From Mesorhizobium hawassense (GTDB lineage Bacteria > Pseudomonadota > Alphaproteobacteria > Rhizobiales > Rhizobiaceae), in NCBI RefSeq assembly GCF_003289945.1, contig NZ_QMBP01000023.1:1-64000 (forward strand): a stretch of 64,000 bases of DNA. Direction: 5' to 3'. The notes under the pieces were generated by a model that was not told where the DNA came from, did not search any database, and saw nothing but the letters and a program-made list of their open reading frames with translations. Below, in pieces: positions 7,885-17,540 of the stretch. Numbering within the stretch: position 1 is the stretch's first letter; every line of letters begins with the position of its first letter. The position numbers were made by a program, and so were the translations under genes.

Positions 7885-9720
7885 TTACACACGCACCTTG
7901 ACATAGGTGCCCGGCGCATCTCCCAAGATTTTCATACGCTTGCCGGGTTTGCGGGCGGGTACGCGGATGTCGTCTTGGTTCTCGATCCAGTGCTGCCAGT
8001 GCGTCCACCAGGAGCCCGGATGCTCGTGCGCCGTGGCAAGCCAGGCGTTGAAGTCGCCCACCGGTTTGCCGCCGGTCCAGTACTGATACTTCTTGGCGGC
8101 GGGCGGGTTGACGACGCCGGCGATGTGGCCGGAACCCGCCATCACATATTCGACGTCGGCGCCGAAGAACTGCGATCCCACGAACACCGAAAGCGCCGGC
8201 GCGATGTGGTCCTCTTTCGTGGCCAGGTTGTAGACGGGGATGGTGATGTCTGCCAGCGAGACGGTGCGCCCGGCAAGCTCCATCGTGCCGCGAGAGAGAT
8301 TGTTCTCGAGATAACAGTTGCGCAGATAGAAGGAGTGGTTGGCCGCCGCCATGCGCGTGGAATCGGAATTCCAGTAGAGCAGGTCGAAGGGCAGGGGCTC
8401 CTTGCCGCGCATGTAGTTGTTGACGACATAGGGCCAGATCAGATCGCCCGAGCGCAGCATGTTGAAGGCGGTCGCCATCTTGGTGCCGTCGAGATAGCCC
8501 TTCTCGCTCATCGAGCGCTCGACGGCGGCGACCTGATCCTCGTCGACGAAGACTTTCAGATCGCCGGCATAGGTGAAGTCGACCTGCGTGGTGAAGAAGG
8601 TGGCCGATTTGATGCGATGGTCGCCCTCCTGCGCCAGAAGCGCGAGCGCGGCGCCGAGCAGCGTGCCGCCGACGCAGTAGCCGATGGCGTTGACACCGCT
8701 CTCGCCCGTCGCCTTTTCCACCATGTCGAGGCCGAATTGCAGGCCTTCGCGGATATAGGCCTCCCAGCCCTTGGCGCCGTGGCGCTCGTCCGGGTTGATC
8801 CAGGAGATGACGAAGACGCTGTGGCCCTGCTCGATCGCCCAGCGGATGAAGGATTTCTGCGGGTTGAGGTCGAGGATGTAGTATTTGTTGATCCAGGGCG
8901 GGCAGATCAGCAGCGGCCGTTTCAGCACAGTCTCCGTCACCGGATCGTACTGGATGATCTCGGCGACATCGCTGCGGCCGATGACCTTGCCCGGCGTCGT
9001 CGCGATATTCTTGCCGATCTCGAAGGGCGTATAGTCCGCCTGACGCAGCTTCAGGTCGCCCTTGCCGGCGGCGATGTCCTCGGCAAGCATCTTCATGCCG
9101 CGCACGAGGTTTTCGCCGTTCGAGGCGACCGTTTCGCGGAACAGTTCCGGATTGGTCAGGATGAAGTTCGACGGCGCGATCGCGTTGGACACCTGCTTGA
9201 CGTAGAAGCTCGCCTTGTGGCGGGTGTGATCGTCCAGGCCCTCGGCATGCTCGACGAGCTCGTTCGCCCAGCGCGAGGTGACGAGATAGGCCTGCTTCAG
9301 GAAGTCGAAGAAGGCATTGCGGCCCCACTCGGGATCCTGGAAGCGCTTGTCGCCGCGCTCCGGCTTGACCGCATCGTCGGCGGCTTCGGCGTTGGGCGTG
9401 ACCTTCTGGATGGCGTTCGCCCAGACGGTCATATAGCCGGCGAACAGCCGCGTCTGCGCTTCCAGCGCGCGTTGCGGGTCGCCCAACCAGTATTCCGAGA
9501 GCTTGGAGAAGGTCTTGACCATGTCGACGACGGGTTCGGCGACATGATCGCGCACCTCGCCCTTCTCGCGCGGCTCGGCCCAGGCGGAAGCCGCCTTGCC
9601 CGCCTGCTCGACCATGCGCGCCATGTTCAGGGCGAAGCGCTCGGGGTCCTTCACCAGATATTGCTCAATGGCCGAAGGTCCGCCATTTTCCACTTTGTCC
9701 GAATCGTCAGGTTTGGACAT
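7885..9720 (-). CDS. phaC: Class I polyhydroxyalkanoate synthase
   Basis: A 611-residue PhaC, the enzyme that polymerises (R)-3-hydroxyacyl-CoA into PHA storage granules. The lipase-like box GYCVGG places the nucleophile at C349, with D504 (TKEDHIAP) and H532 (AGSGHIAGVVNPP) completing the triad. The length fits class I, which needs no PhaE or PhaR partner. Start at 9720 (MSKPDDSD) is preceded by GGGAGGAA; longer in-frame starts reach into the divergent lipoprotein gene and are rejected. phaA/phaB are not nearby. The propionyl-CoA carboxylase at 57 kb touches the same acyl-CoA pool. Confidence 0.96.
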   Translation of the reverse strand: MSKPDDSDKVENGGPSAIEQYLVKDPERFALNMARMVEQAGKAASAWAEPREKGEVRDHVAEPVVDMVKTFSKLSEYWLGDPQRALEAQTRLFAGYMTVWANAIQKVTPNAEAADDAVKPERGDKRFQDPEWGRNAFFDFLKQAYLVTSRWANELVEHAEGLDDHTRHKASFYVKQVSNAIAPSNFILTNPELFRETVASNGENLVRGMKMLAEDIAAGKGDLKLRQADYTPFEIGKNIATTPGKVIGRSDVAEIIQYDPVTETVLKRPLLICPPWINKYYILDLNPQKSFIRWAIEQGHSVFVISWINPDERHGAKGWEAYIREGLQFGLDMVEKATGESGVNAIGYCVGGTLLGAALALLAQEGDHRIKSATFFTTQVDFTYAGDLKVFVDEDQVAAVERSMSEKGYLDGTKMATAFNMLRSGDLIWPYVVNNYMRGKEPLPFDLLYWNSDSTRMAAANHSFYLRNCYLENNLSRGTMELAGRTVSLADITIPVYNLATKEDHIAPALSVFVGSQFFGADVEYVMAGSGHIAGVVNPPAAKKYQYWTGGKPVGDFNAWLATAHEHPGSWWTHWQHWIENQDDIRVPARKPGKRMKILGDAPGTYVKVRV

Positions 9721-9817
9721 GGTTCGCGGGGTTCCTCCCGGAGCGTTTTCTTGACATATTACCATGGGACATCTGACCGGGTCCATTTCGCTGTAACCCG
9801 GCTGCCAGGAAAACAAT

Positions 9818-10225
9818 ATGACGATTAATGTTGGCGGGACTTTTTTTCTCGGCGCGGGCCCGATTTGCCGCATGGCGGTCGTGGCGGGGCTGCTCGGCGC
9901 GCTGCTGCTCGCCGGCGGCTGCACCAGCACCAGTGCGAACAATGCGGCGCCGACGGCCTTGACCGAAGGCCCGAAGGACACCGGCTCCTATCCGAACCTC
10001 AACATCCCGCCGCAGGTGGCCGCCAAGCAGCTCACCAAGGAAGAGACCGCCGCTAACCTCGCGCAGCTCAAGGCCGAGGAGCAGGCGCAGTTATCCAAGG
10101 GCAAAGGCGTCAAACCGCCGGCGAATTCGGCGGCGCTCAACACCCTGGCCAAGACGCATGGCGGCGACACGCTGAAGCAGATCGAGGGCAAATGCGACCC
10201 GACCCTCGACCCTAACTGCAATTAG
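9818..10225 (+). CDS. Small lipoprotein of unknown function
   Basis: A 135-residue protein with an N-terminal hydrophobic segment ending in the lipobox LLAGGC, then a charged, Ala/Lys/Gln-rich soluble part (about 45-135) and two cysteines at the end (GKCDPTLDPNC). It is divergent from phaC with a 97-base gap. The ATG at 9818 follows AGGAAAACAAT; an ATG at 9872 would also keep the lipobox. I do not recognise the family. Confidence 0.7.
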   Translation: MTINVGGTFFLGAGPICRMAVVAGLLGALLLAGGCTSTSANNAAPTALTEGPKDTGSYPNLNIPPQVAAKQLTKEETAANLAQLKAEEQAQLSKGKGVKPPANSAALNTLAKTHGGDTLKQIEGKCDPTLDPNCN

Positions 10226-10266
10226 GTTTATATCGCGCGCCGAAACTCTGATGGTCTGGAACTGAA

Positions 10267-11484
10267 ATGGAAGAATTTCACAAGGTCCGCCGGCTTCCGC
10301 CTTACGTCTTCGAGCAGGTCAACCGGCTGAAGGCCAGCGCCCGTTCGCGCGGCGCCGACATCATCGACCTTGGCATGGGCAATCCGGACCTGCCGACACC
10401 GAAGGCGATCGTCGACAAATTGTGCGAAGTGGTGCGCGATCCGCGCACGCATCGCTATTCCTCCTCGCGCGGCATTCCTGGCCTGCGCCGCGCTCAGGCC
10501 AACTACTACCAGCGTCGCTTCGGCGTGAAGCTGAATCCCGACACGCAGGTGGTGGCCACGCTGGGCTCGAAGGAAGGCTTCGCCAATATGGCGCAGGCGA
10601 TCACCGCGCCTGGCGACGTCATCCTTTGCCCCAACCCGACCTATCCGATCCATGCCTTCGGCTTCATCATGTCGGGCGGCGTCATCCGCTCGCTGCAGGT
10701 CGAGCCCGATGACGGCTTCATCCCGGCGGTCGAGCGCGGCATCCGCCACTCGATCCCGAAGCCGCTGGCGCTGATCCTCAACTATCCGTCGAACCCGACG
10801 GCGCTTGTCGCTTCGCTCGACTTCTACAAGGACGTGGTCGCCTTCGCGAAGAAGAACGACATCATCATCCTGTCGGATCTCGCCTATTCGGAAATCTATT
10901 TCGACGGCAATCCGCCGCCTTCGGTGCTGCAGGTGCCGGGCGCGATGGATGTCTGCGTCGAGTTCACCTCGATGTCGAAGACCTTCTCGATGCCCGGCTG
11001 GCGCATGGGCTTCGCGGTCGGCAACGAGCGGCTGATCGCGGCGCTGACGCGCGTGAAATCCTATCTCGACTACGGCGCGTTCACGCCGATCCAGGTGGCG
11101 GCCGCGCATGCGCTGAACGGCGACGGCGCCGACATCGCCGAGGTGCGCGAGGTCTACCACAAGCGCCGCGACGTGATGGTCGATTCCTTCAGCCGCGCCG
11201 GCTGGACCATTCCGGCACCCGCAGCCTCGATGTTCGCCTGGGCGCCGATCCCCGAACAGTTCCGGCATCTCGGCTCGCTCGAATTCTCCAAGCTGCTCAT
11301 CGAGCACGCGGATGTCGCGGTGGCGCCGGGTGTCGGCTTCGGCGAGCATGGCGACGACTATGTGCGCGTGGCGCTGGTCGAGAACGAGCACCGGATCCGC
11401 CAGGCGGCGCGCAACATCAAGAAGTTCCTCGCGACCACCGCCAAGCAGCCCAACAATGTGGTGCCGCTCGCCGCGCGCCGCTGA
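10267..11484 (+). CDS. PLP-dependent class I aminotransferase (AlaC / LL-DAP-aminotransferase-like)
   Basis: A 405-residue fold-type I aminotransferase. N176 (NYPSNPT), D204 and Y207 (SDLAYSE) and the Schiff-base lysine K238 in SMSKTFSMPGWRMGF are all present. Sequences like this are variously annotated as alanine/glutamate-pyruvate transaminase or LL-diaminopimelate aminotransferase; sequence alone does not settle the substrate. It lies 41 bases upstream of hom in the same direction, a pairing I recall as common in rhizobia, which hints at a link to aspartate-family amino acids. Confidence 0.88.
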   Translation: MEEFHKVRRLPPYVFEQVNRLKASARSRGADIIDLGMGNPDLPTPKAIVDKLCEVVRDPRTHRYSSSRGIPGLRRAQANYYQRRFGVKLNPDTQVVATLGSKEGFANMAQAITAPGDVILCPNPTYPIHAFGFIMSGGVIRSLQVEPDDGFIPAVERGIRHSIPKPLALILNYPSNPTALVASLDFYKDVVAFAKKNDIIILSDLAYSEIYFDGNPPPSVLQVPGAMDVCVEFTSMSKTFSMPGWRMGFAVGNERLIAALTRVKSYLDYGAFTPIQVAAAHALNGDGADIAEVREVYHKRRDVMVDSFSRAGWTIPAPAASMFAWAPIPEQFRHLGSLEFSKLLIEHADVAVAPGVGFGEHGDDYVRVALVENEHRIRQAARNIKKFLATTAKQPNNVVPLAARR

Positions 11485-11525
11485 ATTTGCCTGACATTTA
11501 TTGAATTTGAGGGGCGTCGCCGGAC

Positions 11526-12839
11526 ATGGCTGAAGCGTTGCGTGTTGGAATTGCCGGCCTTGGCACGGTTGGCGCCTCGGTGGCGCGCGTGCTGCGCGAC
11601 AAGGCGGCCGAGCTCACCCGCCAGTGCGGCCGCGACATCGTCGTAACGGCCGTTTCGGCCCGCGATGCAAAGCGCGACCGGGGCATCGACCTGAGCGCCG
11701 CGAAATGGTTCGACGACCCGGTCAAGCTGGCCGAAAAGGCCGACATCGATGTCTTCGTCGAACTGATCGGCGGCGACGAGGGGCCGGCGCGGCAGTCGGT
11801 GAAGGCGGCGCTCGAGGCCGGGCGCCATGTCGTCACCGCCAACAAGGCACTGCTTGCCAAGCATGGCGTGGCGCTGGCCGAGATCGCCGAGAAGAAGGGC
11901 GTGCTGCTCAACTACGAGGCGGCGGTGGCCGGCGGCATCCCGGTCATCAAGACGATGCGCGAGGCGATGGCCGGCAACGCGGTGACGCGCGTCTTCGGCA
12001 TCCTCAACGGCACTTGCAATTACATCCTGACCCGCATGGAGGCCGAAGGCATTTCCTTCGATGCCTGCCTCAAGGATGCGCAGCGGCTCGGCTACGCCGA
12101 GGCCGATCCGACCTTCGACATCGAGGGCCACGACACGGCGCACAAATTGTCGATCCTGACCAGCCTTGCCTTCGGCACCAGGATCGCAGCCAACGATATC
12201 TATATGGAAGGCATCTCCAACATCACCCAGGCCGACATCCGCGCGGCCGGCGATCTCGGATACCGCATCAAGCTGCTTGGCGTCGCGCAGCGCACCGATA
12301 GCGGCATCGAGCAGCGCGTGCATCCGACCATGGTGCCGACGGCTTCGGTCATCGCGCAGGTGCATGGCGTCATCAACGCGGTGGCGATCGAAACCGACAT
12401 CCTGGGCGAACTCCTGCTTTCCGGCCCGGGCGCCGGCGGCAACGCCACCGCCTCGGCGGTAATCGGCGATATTGCCGATATCGCCAAGAGCCGGCCCGGC
12501 TTCCAGCATGCTCCGGTGTTCGGCTGGCCGGCGAAGGAACTGAAGCCATACAAGAAGGCGCGGATGCGCAGCCATGCCGGCGGCTACTTCATCCGGCTCA
12601 CCGTGCATGACCGCACGGGTGTCTTCGCAGCCATCGCCAAGCGCATGGCCGACAACGACATCTCGCTGGAATCGATCGTGCAGCAGGCGGCCGGCCCGGA
12701 AACGCAGGCGCAGAAGACGGTGATCCTCGTTACCCACGAGACGACGGAAGCGGCGGTGCGCAAGGCCGTCGAAGGCATCACCAAGGACGGTCATCTGACC
12801 GACAAGCCGCAGGTGATCCGCATCGAACGGGCCGAATAG
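11526..12839 (+). CDS. hom: Homoserine dehydrogenase
   Basis: A 437-residue monofunctional homoserine dehydrogenase, reducing aspartate semialdehyde to homoserine on the way to Thr, Met and Ile. The order is an N-terminal Rossmann fold (GIAGLGTVGASVARVL), the catalytic domain with GILNGTCNYILTRME and DLGYRIKLLGVA, and a C-terminal ACT domain (YFIRLTVHDRTGVFAAIA, from about residue 350) that usually gives threonine feedback inhibition. It follows the aminotransferase by 41 bases and is probably cotranscribed; a hairpin repeat follows at 12856-12902. Confidence 0.97.
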   Translation: MAEALRVGIAGLGTVGASVARVLRDKAAELTRQCGRDIVVTAVSARDAKRDRGIDLSAAKWFDDPVKLAEKADIDVFVELIGGDEGPARQSVKAALEAGRHVVTANKALLAKHGVALAEIAEKKGVLLNYEAAVAGGIPVIKTMREAMAGNAVTRVFGILNGTCNYILTRMEAEGISFDACLKDAQRLGYAEADPTFDIEGHDTAHKLSILTSLAFGTRIAANDIYMEGISNITQADIRAAGDLGYRIKLLGVAQRTDSGIEQRVHPTMVPTASVIAQVHGVINAVAIETDILGELLLSGPGAGGNATASAVIGDIADIAKSRPGFQHAPVFGWPAKELKPYKKARMRSHAGGYFIRLTVHDRTGVFAAIAKRMADNDISLESIVQQAAGPETQAQKTVILVTHETTEAAVRKAVEGITKDGHLTDKPQVIRIERAE

Positions 12840-12855
12840 CTCCAATTTGATTTCA

Positions 12856-12902
12856 CGCATGTCTTCGGCCCGAAACCGGTCTCCACTTTCGGGAGACATG
12901 CG
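12856..12902. repeat. Nested palindromic repeat, copy A
   Basis: Outer arms CGCATGTCT (12856-12864) and AGACATGCG (12894-12902) enclose TCGG, inner arms CCCGAAA (12869-12875) and TTTCGGG (12887-12893), and the loop CCGGTCTCCAC. The same plan with different outer arms occurs at 17541-17589. It lies 17 bases after hom and may also terminate that transcript. Confidence 0.75.
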
Positions 12903-13085
12903 CGGTCGCAATCCGCCTTTAATCGATTGATTTTGCTGCCCTTTCAAAAAGTGACGCAGCCAGTCTTGCCGTTGTCATGGAGCTTTGCCAGAAGAAGCCC
13001 GCCTCTGGCGGGAGGCGGGAGCAAGTCTGGGAAAGTCGCTCCGGAATTGCTCGAAGCGAACAGTCAAACGAGGAATGCGAAATCC

Positions 13086-14069
13086 ATGAACATCGCCCAG
13101 AACATCGGTGCCGGTCTCGACCGGATCCTTACGATGGAAGTCGTGCGCGTCACCGAGCGGGCGGCCGTGGCGGCCGCCAGGCTGCGCGGGCGCGGCGATG
13201 AGAAAGCCGCCGACCAGGTGGCGGTCGACGCGATGCGCCAGGAACTCAACCGGCTGGCGATCAAGGGCACGGTGGTGATCGGCGAGGGCGAGCGCGACGA
13301 GGCGCCGATGCTCTATATCGGTGAGGAAGTCGGCAGCGGCAAAGGCCCGGCGGTCGACATCGCGCTCGATCCGCTGGAAGGCACGACGATCTGCGCCAAG
13401 AACCTGCCCAACGCGCTGGCCGTCATCGCCATTGCCGAGAAGGGCAGCCTGCTGTTCGCGCCGGACGTCTACATGGACAAGATCGCCATCGGCCCGGGCT
13501 ATCCGGAAGGCCTGATCGACATCGATGCCTCGCCGGCGGAAAACCTCGCCAATCTGGCCAAGGCCAAAGGCGTGGCCGTCTCCGACATCACCGCCTGCAT
13601 CCTCGACCGGCCGCGCCACGCCAAGCTGATCGACGCCGTGCGCGCCACGGGCGCCGCGATCCGGCTGATCGGCGACGGCGATGTCGCCGGCGTCATCCAC
13701 ACCACCGACCCTGACGAGACCGGCATCGACATCTATCTCGGCACCGGCGGCGCGCCGGAAGGCGTGCTGGCCGCGGCGGCGCTGCGCTGCACCGGCGGGC
13801 AGATGCTGGGCCGGCTGATCCTCGACACGCCCGAGAAGGTGGCGAGGGCGCAGAAGATGGGCATTTCCGATCCGAAGCGGATTTATCGCGCTTCAGACAT
13901 GGCGCGCGGCGACGTGCTGTTCGCGGCGACCGGCGTCACCGACGGCAACCTGCTCGACGGGGTGAAGTTCGGTCGCACCTTCATCACCACCCACACCATC
14001 GTGCTGCGCTCGTCCTCGCGCACGGTGCGCGAGATCAAGGCGCGTCACCAGGATCTGGACAAGTTCTGA
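13086..14069 (+). CDS. glpX: Fructose-1,6-bisphosphatase class II
   Basis: A 327-residue GlpX-type phosphatase, converting fructose-1,6-bisphosphate to fructose-6-phosphate in gluconeogenesis. Diagnostic segments are GEGERDEAPMLYIGEEVG and DPLEGTTICAKNLPNA (metal and phosphate binding), and GTGGAPEGVLAAAALRC. The start at 13086 (MNIAQNIGAG) fits the family; a more upstream in-frame start adds 50 unrelated residues. The hom-glpX-recJ order is one I recall from Hyphomicrobiales. Confidence 0.96.
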   Translation: MNIAQNIGAGLDRILTMEVVRVTERAAVAAARLRGRGDEKAADQVAVDAMRQELNRLAIKGTVVIGEGERDEAPMLYIGEEVGSGKGPAVDIALDPLEGTTICAKNLPNALAVIAIAEKGSLLFAPDVYMDKIAIGPGYPEGLIDIDASPAENLANLAKAKGVAVSDITACILDRPRHAKLIDAVRATGAAIRLIGDGDVAGVIHTTDPDETGIDIYLGTGGAPEGVLAAAALRCTGGQMLGRLILDTPEKVARAQKMGISDPKRIYRASDMARGDVLFAATGVTDGNLLDGVKFGRTFITTHTIVLRSSSRTVREIKARHQDLDKF

Positions 14070-14101
14070 TTTCTGCGGCTTGAACGCTTTTCGCGCCGTT
14101 C

Positions 14102-14128
14102 GGGGAAAACCGTTCCACACTTTTCCCC
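14102..14128. repeat. Hairpin related to the nested palindromic repeat family
   Basis: GGGGAAAA (14102-14109) and TTTTCCCC (14121-14128) enclose an 11-base loop CCGTTCCACAC similar to the CCGGTCTCCAC loop of copies A and B. The outer arms are not well preserved. It lies 33 bases after glpX and may act as its terminator. Confidence 0.5.
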
Positions 14129-14208
14129 GGATTGCGCACGTTCCTGGAATTGCTCCGGCCGCCGTGTGTTGATATCTGCGCAGTCATGATGTGCAGACGG
14201 CGCGTCGC

Positions 14209-15993
14209 ATGACGGGCGAGAAACGGTTCTTCCTCGATGTCAGGCAATCGGCGACCGGTGTTTCCTGGGAACACCGGCTGACCGAGCGGCAGGACATGGC
14301 CGCCTTGGCGATCGCGCAGGGTCATGGCGTGCCCGATGTCGTGGCGCGGGTGCTGGCCGGGCGCGGCGTGACCGCGGAGCAGACCGAGCGCTTCCTCGAC
14401 CCGACCATACGCGAGCTTCTGCCAAACCCGGCATCGCTGACCGATATGGAGAAGGCGGCGGCGCGGCTGGCGGAGGCGATCGTCGCCGGCGAAAAAGTGG
14501 CGATCTTCGGCGATTACGACGTCGACGGCGCCGTCTCGTCGGCGCTCATCAAACGCTTTCTCACGCATTTTTCGGTATCGTCCGAGATCTACATCCCGGA
14601 CCGTATCTTCGAGGGCTACGGGCCTAACCCGGAAGCGATGCGGGAGCTGATCGCGCGCGGCGCGAAGCTGATCGTCACCGTCGACTGCGGCACCAACAGT
14701 GCGACCTCGATCGAGGCGGCCAGAGAGGCCGGCGCCGATGTCGTGGTGCTCGATCATCACCAGGTCGGCGGGCCGCTGCCGGCTGCCGACGCGGTGGTCA
14801 ATCCCAATCGCGAGGACGATCTGTCTGGGCAAGGGCATCTCTGCGCCGCCGGTGTCGTTTTCCTGTGCCTTGTGCAGACGGCGAAGGTGCTGCGCGAAAG
14901 GCTGCCCAACGCCGCGCCGCCCGATCTGCTTTCGCTGCTCGACCTCGTCGCGCTGGCAACCGTCTGCGACGTGGTGCCGCTCACCGGCGTCAACCGTGCC
15001 TTCGTGGTCAAGGGACTGCAGGTGGCGCGCCAGCAGAAGAATGAGGGGCTGGCGGCGTTGGCGCGGGTCTCGCGCATCGGCGAGCCGATCAACACCTTCC
15101 ATCTCTCCTTCCTGATCGGGCCGCGCATCAATGCCGGCGGCCGCATTGGTGATGCGGCCCTCGGCAGCCGGCTTTTGGCCACCGATGATCCTGTCGAGGC
15201 GGCAAGCATCGCCGAGACGCTCGACCGGCTGAACCAGGAACGGCAGCAGATGGAGCAGGAGATGCTGGCGCAGGCGCGCGCCGAGGCCGACGCGGAACTT
15301 GCCGGCGGCAATGGTCCCGCAATCATCGTCACCGCCAGCAACAGCTGGCATCCGGGCATCGTCGGGTTGATCGCTTCGCGGCTCAAGGACTATGCGCGCC
15401 GGCCTGCCTTTGCCATCGCCTTCAATTCGACCGGCATCGGCACCGGCTCAGGGCGCTCGGTGACCGGCTTCGATCTTGGCCGGCTGGTGCGCGAGGCGGC
15501 CGAGGCCGGGCTGATCGTCAAGGGCGGCGGCCATGCGATGGCCGCCGGCATCACCGTCGAGCGCGCCAAGCTCGGCGACCTGCGCGCCTTCTTCGAAGCG
15601 CGGGCGGCGGCCGATGTGTTCCGACTGCAGAGCGAGGAAAGCCTGGCGATCGACGGCGCCTTGGCCGCCGAGGGCGCTACGATCACGCTGCTCGATGCGC
15701 TGGAGAAGGCCGGACCGTTCGGCGCCGGACACATCGCGCCGGTGTTCGTGCTGCCGCGCCACCGGCTGACCGACGCGCGTGCGATCGGCACCAATCACAT
15801 TCGCGTCGACCTGCAGTCGCAAAGCGGCGGCAACATCCAGGCGATCGCGTTCCGCGCCGTCGACACGGCGCTTGGCGAGTTCCTGTTCAGGAATAGAGGC
15901 AGGACCGTGCACATCGCCGGTTCGCTGTCGGGCAATTACTGGAACGGCAACCGCACGGTGCAGTTTCGCATCAGCGACGCGGCCTTAGCATAA
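14209..15993 (+). CDS. recJ: Single-stranded-DNA-specific exonuclease RecJ
   Basis: A 594-residue DHH-family 5'-3' single-strand exonuclease used in recombination and mismatch repair. Motif I GDYDVDGAVS (D102, D104, D106), motif II VTVDCG (D159) and DHH at 182-184 provide the metal site, and the DHHA1 part carries GGRIGDAALGSRLL and GGGHAMAAGIT. An OB-like C-terminal domain is present. I chose the ATG at 14209 (MTGEKRFFLDV); a GTG at 14191 is also in frame and neither has a clear ribosome site. Confidence 0.96.
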   Translation: MTGEKRFFLDVRQSATGVSWEHRLTERQDMAALAIAQGHGVPDVVARVLAGRGVTAEQTERFLDPTIRELLPNPASLTDMEKAAARLAEAIVAGEKVAIFGDYDVDGAVSSALIKRFLTHFSVSSEIYIPDRIFEGYGPNPEAMRELIARGAKLIVTVDCGTNSATSIEAAREAGADVVVLDHHQVGGPLPAADAVVNPNREDDLSGQGHLCAAGVVFLCLVQTAKVLRERLPNAAPPDLLSLLDLVALATVCDVVPLTGVNRAFVVKGLQVARQQKNEGLAALARVSRIGEPINTFHLSFLIGPRINAGGRIGDAALGSRLLATDDPVEAASIAETLDRLNQERQQMEQEMLAQARAEADAELAGGNGPAIIVTASNSWHPGIVGLIASRLKDYARRPAFAIAFNSTGIGTGSGRSVTGFDLGRLVREAAEAGLIVKGGGHAMAAGITVERAKLGDLRAFFEARAAADVFRLQSEESLAIDGALAAEGATITLLDALEKAGPFGAGHIAPVFVLPRHRLTDARAIGTNHIRVDLQSQSGGNIQAIAFRAVDTALGEFLFRNRGRTVHIAGSLSGNYWNGNRTVQFRISDAALA

Positions 15994-16010
15994 CGAGGAT
16001 ACCCGGAAAT

Positions 16011-16976
16011 TCACACGAGAACGGATTGCAGCCGGATCAACTCGCTGATCTGCGACTTCGTCGCCTGGTAGCCGAGGCTGATCGCCTCGTCGGCGCGGTG
16101 GAATTCGGTGAGGCCGATATGGCTGAGCTTCGGCTGCAGCGACATATCCGGCGGGTCGCCGGCGAGGCGCGCGCGCGAAATCCGGTCCTGGATGATGTTG
16201 AAGGCTTCGACCATGACGCCGGTGATGCCGAGGCGCGTTTGGTGTGATTGGTGATGGGGCTGGCCAGGGCGCGGCGCATCGTTCTCGACGACCAGCTCGC
16301 CGGCGCTATGCTTGATGACGGCGGCGCGTCCGAACAGGTCGTAGTGCAGGTTGACCGCCACGACCAGCGGCTGCTCATAGGCGCGGCAGACCGAGACCGG
16401 CACCGGATTGACCAGCGCACCGTCGACCAGCACGCGGCCGTTGCAGGCCACCGGCTCGAAGACGCCGGGCAGCGCATAGGAGGCGCGCATGGCGGTGACC
16501 AGCGAGCCGCTCGACAGCCAGATCTCGTGGCCGGTGCGAATTTCGGAAGCGACCGCGACGAAGGGTTTCGGCAAATCATCGAAGCGGGCGCCGTCGAGGT
16601 GCTCGCGCAGGCGCTGGTCGAGCTTCATGCCGCCGAACAGGCCACTGCCGCGCAGATTGAGGTCGAGCAGGCCGAAGATACGCCGCTTGGTCAGGCTCCT
16701 GGCGAATTCCTCCAGCTCGTCCAGCTTGCCGGCCAGATAGCAGCCGCCGACCAGGGCGCCGACCGAGGTGCCGGCGATCATCGACACTTCGATGCCGGCC
16801 TCGTCGAGCGCGCGCAGCACGCCGATGTGGGCCCAACCGCGCGCGCAGCCGCCGCCGAGCGCCAACGAGATGCCTGTCTTCATCGGTGGTTTCGGACCGG
16901 GCGCGCCGCCGGACGAGGAGGGGCCGTTGGCCTCCCGAACGTCAGCTTTGCTGCGCAATGACGCCCATTCGAGCAT
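16011..16976 (-). CDS. Patatin-like phospholipase (RssA/NTE type)
   Basis: A 321-residue patatin-domain serine hydrolase. The oxyanion loop GGGCARG (41-47), nucleophile elbow GTSVG (S71) and catalytic Asp in DGA (D185) are all present. Bacterial relatives hydrolyse phospholipid acyl chains; a specific target cannot be given. The ATG at 16976 follows GGGAG by six bases. It is downstream of hisI on the same strand with an 84-base gap and may be in one transcript with folE-hisI. Confidence 0.9.
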   Translation of the reverse strand: MLEWASLRSKADVREANGPSSSGGAPGPKPPMKTGISLALGGGCARGWAHIGVLRALDEAGIEVSMIAGTSVGALVGGCYLAGKLDELEEFARSLTKRRIFGLLDLNLRGSGLFGGMKLDQRLREHLDGARFDDLPKPFVAVASEIRTGHEIWLSSGSLVTAMRASYALPGVFEPVACNGRVLVDGALVNPVPVSVCRAYEQPLVVAVNLHYDLFGRAAVIKHSAGELVVENDAPRPGQPHHQSHQTRLGITGVMVEAFNIIQDRISRARLAGDPPDMSLQPKLSHIGLTEFHRADEAISLGYQATKSQISELIRLQSVLV

Positions 16977-17060
16977 CACGATCTCCCTTGTCCCATATCC
17001 CTTCTACCAAAAGGATATTTGAGAATAGTGAATCTGAGTGGTTTGTGAATATTGAATGGT

Positions 17061-17519
17061 TCACACCGGCTTCAGATACGTCTTGTCCGTATCGAACAGC
17101 GGCTTGCTGCCGTCGTCGGCAAGCGTCGCCTTGCCGTCGTTCAGCCCCACCGTCCGATAGAAACAGGAACGCCGGCCGGTGTGACAGGTTGCGTCGTGGC
17201 CCAACACTTTAACGCGCAACCATATCGCGTCCTGGTCACAATCCGTGCGCATCTCGACGACGTGCTGGAAATTGCCCGACGTCTCGCCCTTCTTCCACAG
17301 CGCGCTGCGCGAGCGCGACCAGTAGTGGGCGATGCCGGTCTCGAGCGTGAGCGCCAGCGCCTCGGCGTTCATATGCGCGACCATCAAAAGCATGCCGTCC
17401 GCGGCGTCGGTCACGACGACGGTGACGAGGCCCGCGACGTCGAAGCGCGGAGAAAGGAGAGCGCCTTCCTCCAGCGCTTTCTTGTCTGACGGAGCTTTTG
17501 GAAATTCGACTGCCGACAT
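17061..17519 (-). CDS. hisI: Phosphoribosyl-AMP cyclohydrolase
   Basis: A 152-residue HisI (stand-alone PRA-CH domain), opening the purine ring of phosphoribosyl-AMP in histidine synthesis. Signature parts are VAHMNAEALALTLETG, HYWSRSRSALWKKGETSGN, the metal site DCDQDAIWLRV and CHTGRRSCFYR. No PRA-PH domain is fused. The start is uncertain: ATG at 17519 (MSAVEFPKAP) is my choice, but ATG at 17546 is in frame and lies inside a nested palindromic repeat, which would then fold over the start. Confidence 0.94.
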   Translation of the reverse strand: MSAVEFPKAPSDKKALEEGALLSPRFDVAGLVTVVVTDAADGMLLMVAHMNAEALALTLETGIAHYWSRSRSALWKKGETSGNFQHVVEMRTDCDQDAIWLRVKVLGHDATCHTGRRSCFYRTVGLNDGKATLADDGSKPLFDTDKTYLKPV

Positions 17520-17540
17520 CGCCGGTCCATCTTTCTGTTT

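Noticed and set aside
6355..9828. Long plus-strand frames opposite the M15 lipoprotein and phaC
   Set aside because: High-GC shadows; the minus strand encodes proteins with intact catalytic motifs.
14191..14209. GTG start for recJ
   Set aside because: Adds six residues with no ribosome site; the ATG at 14209 fits RecJ starts better, though not certain.
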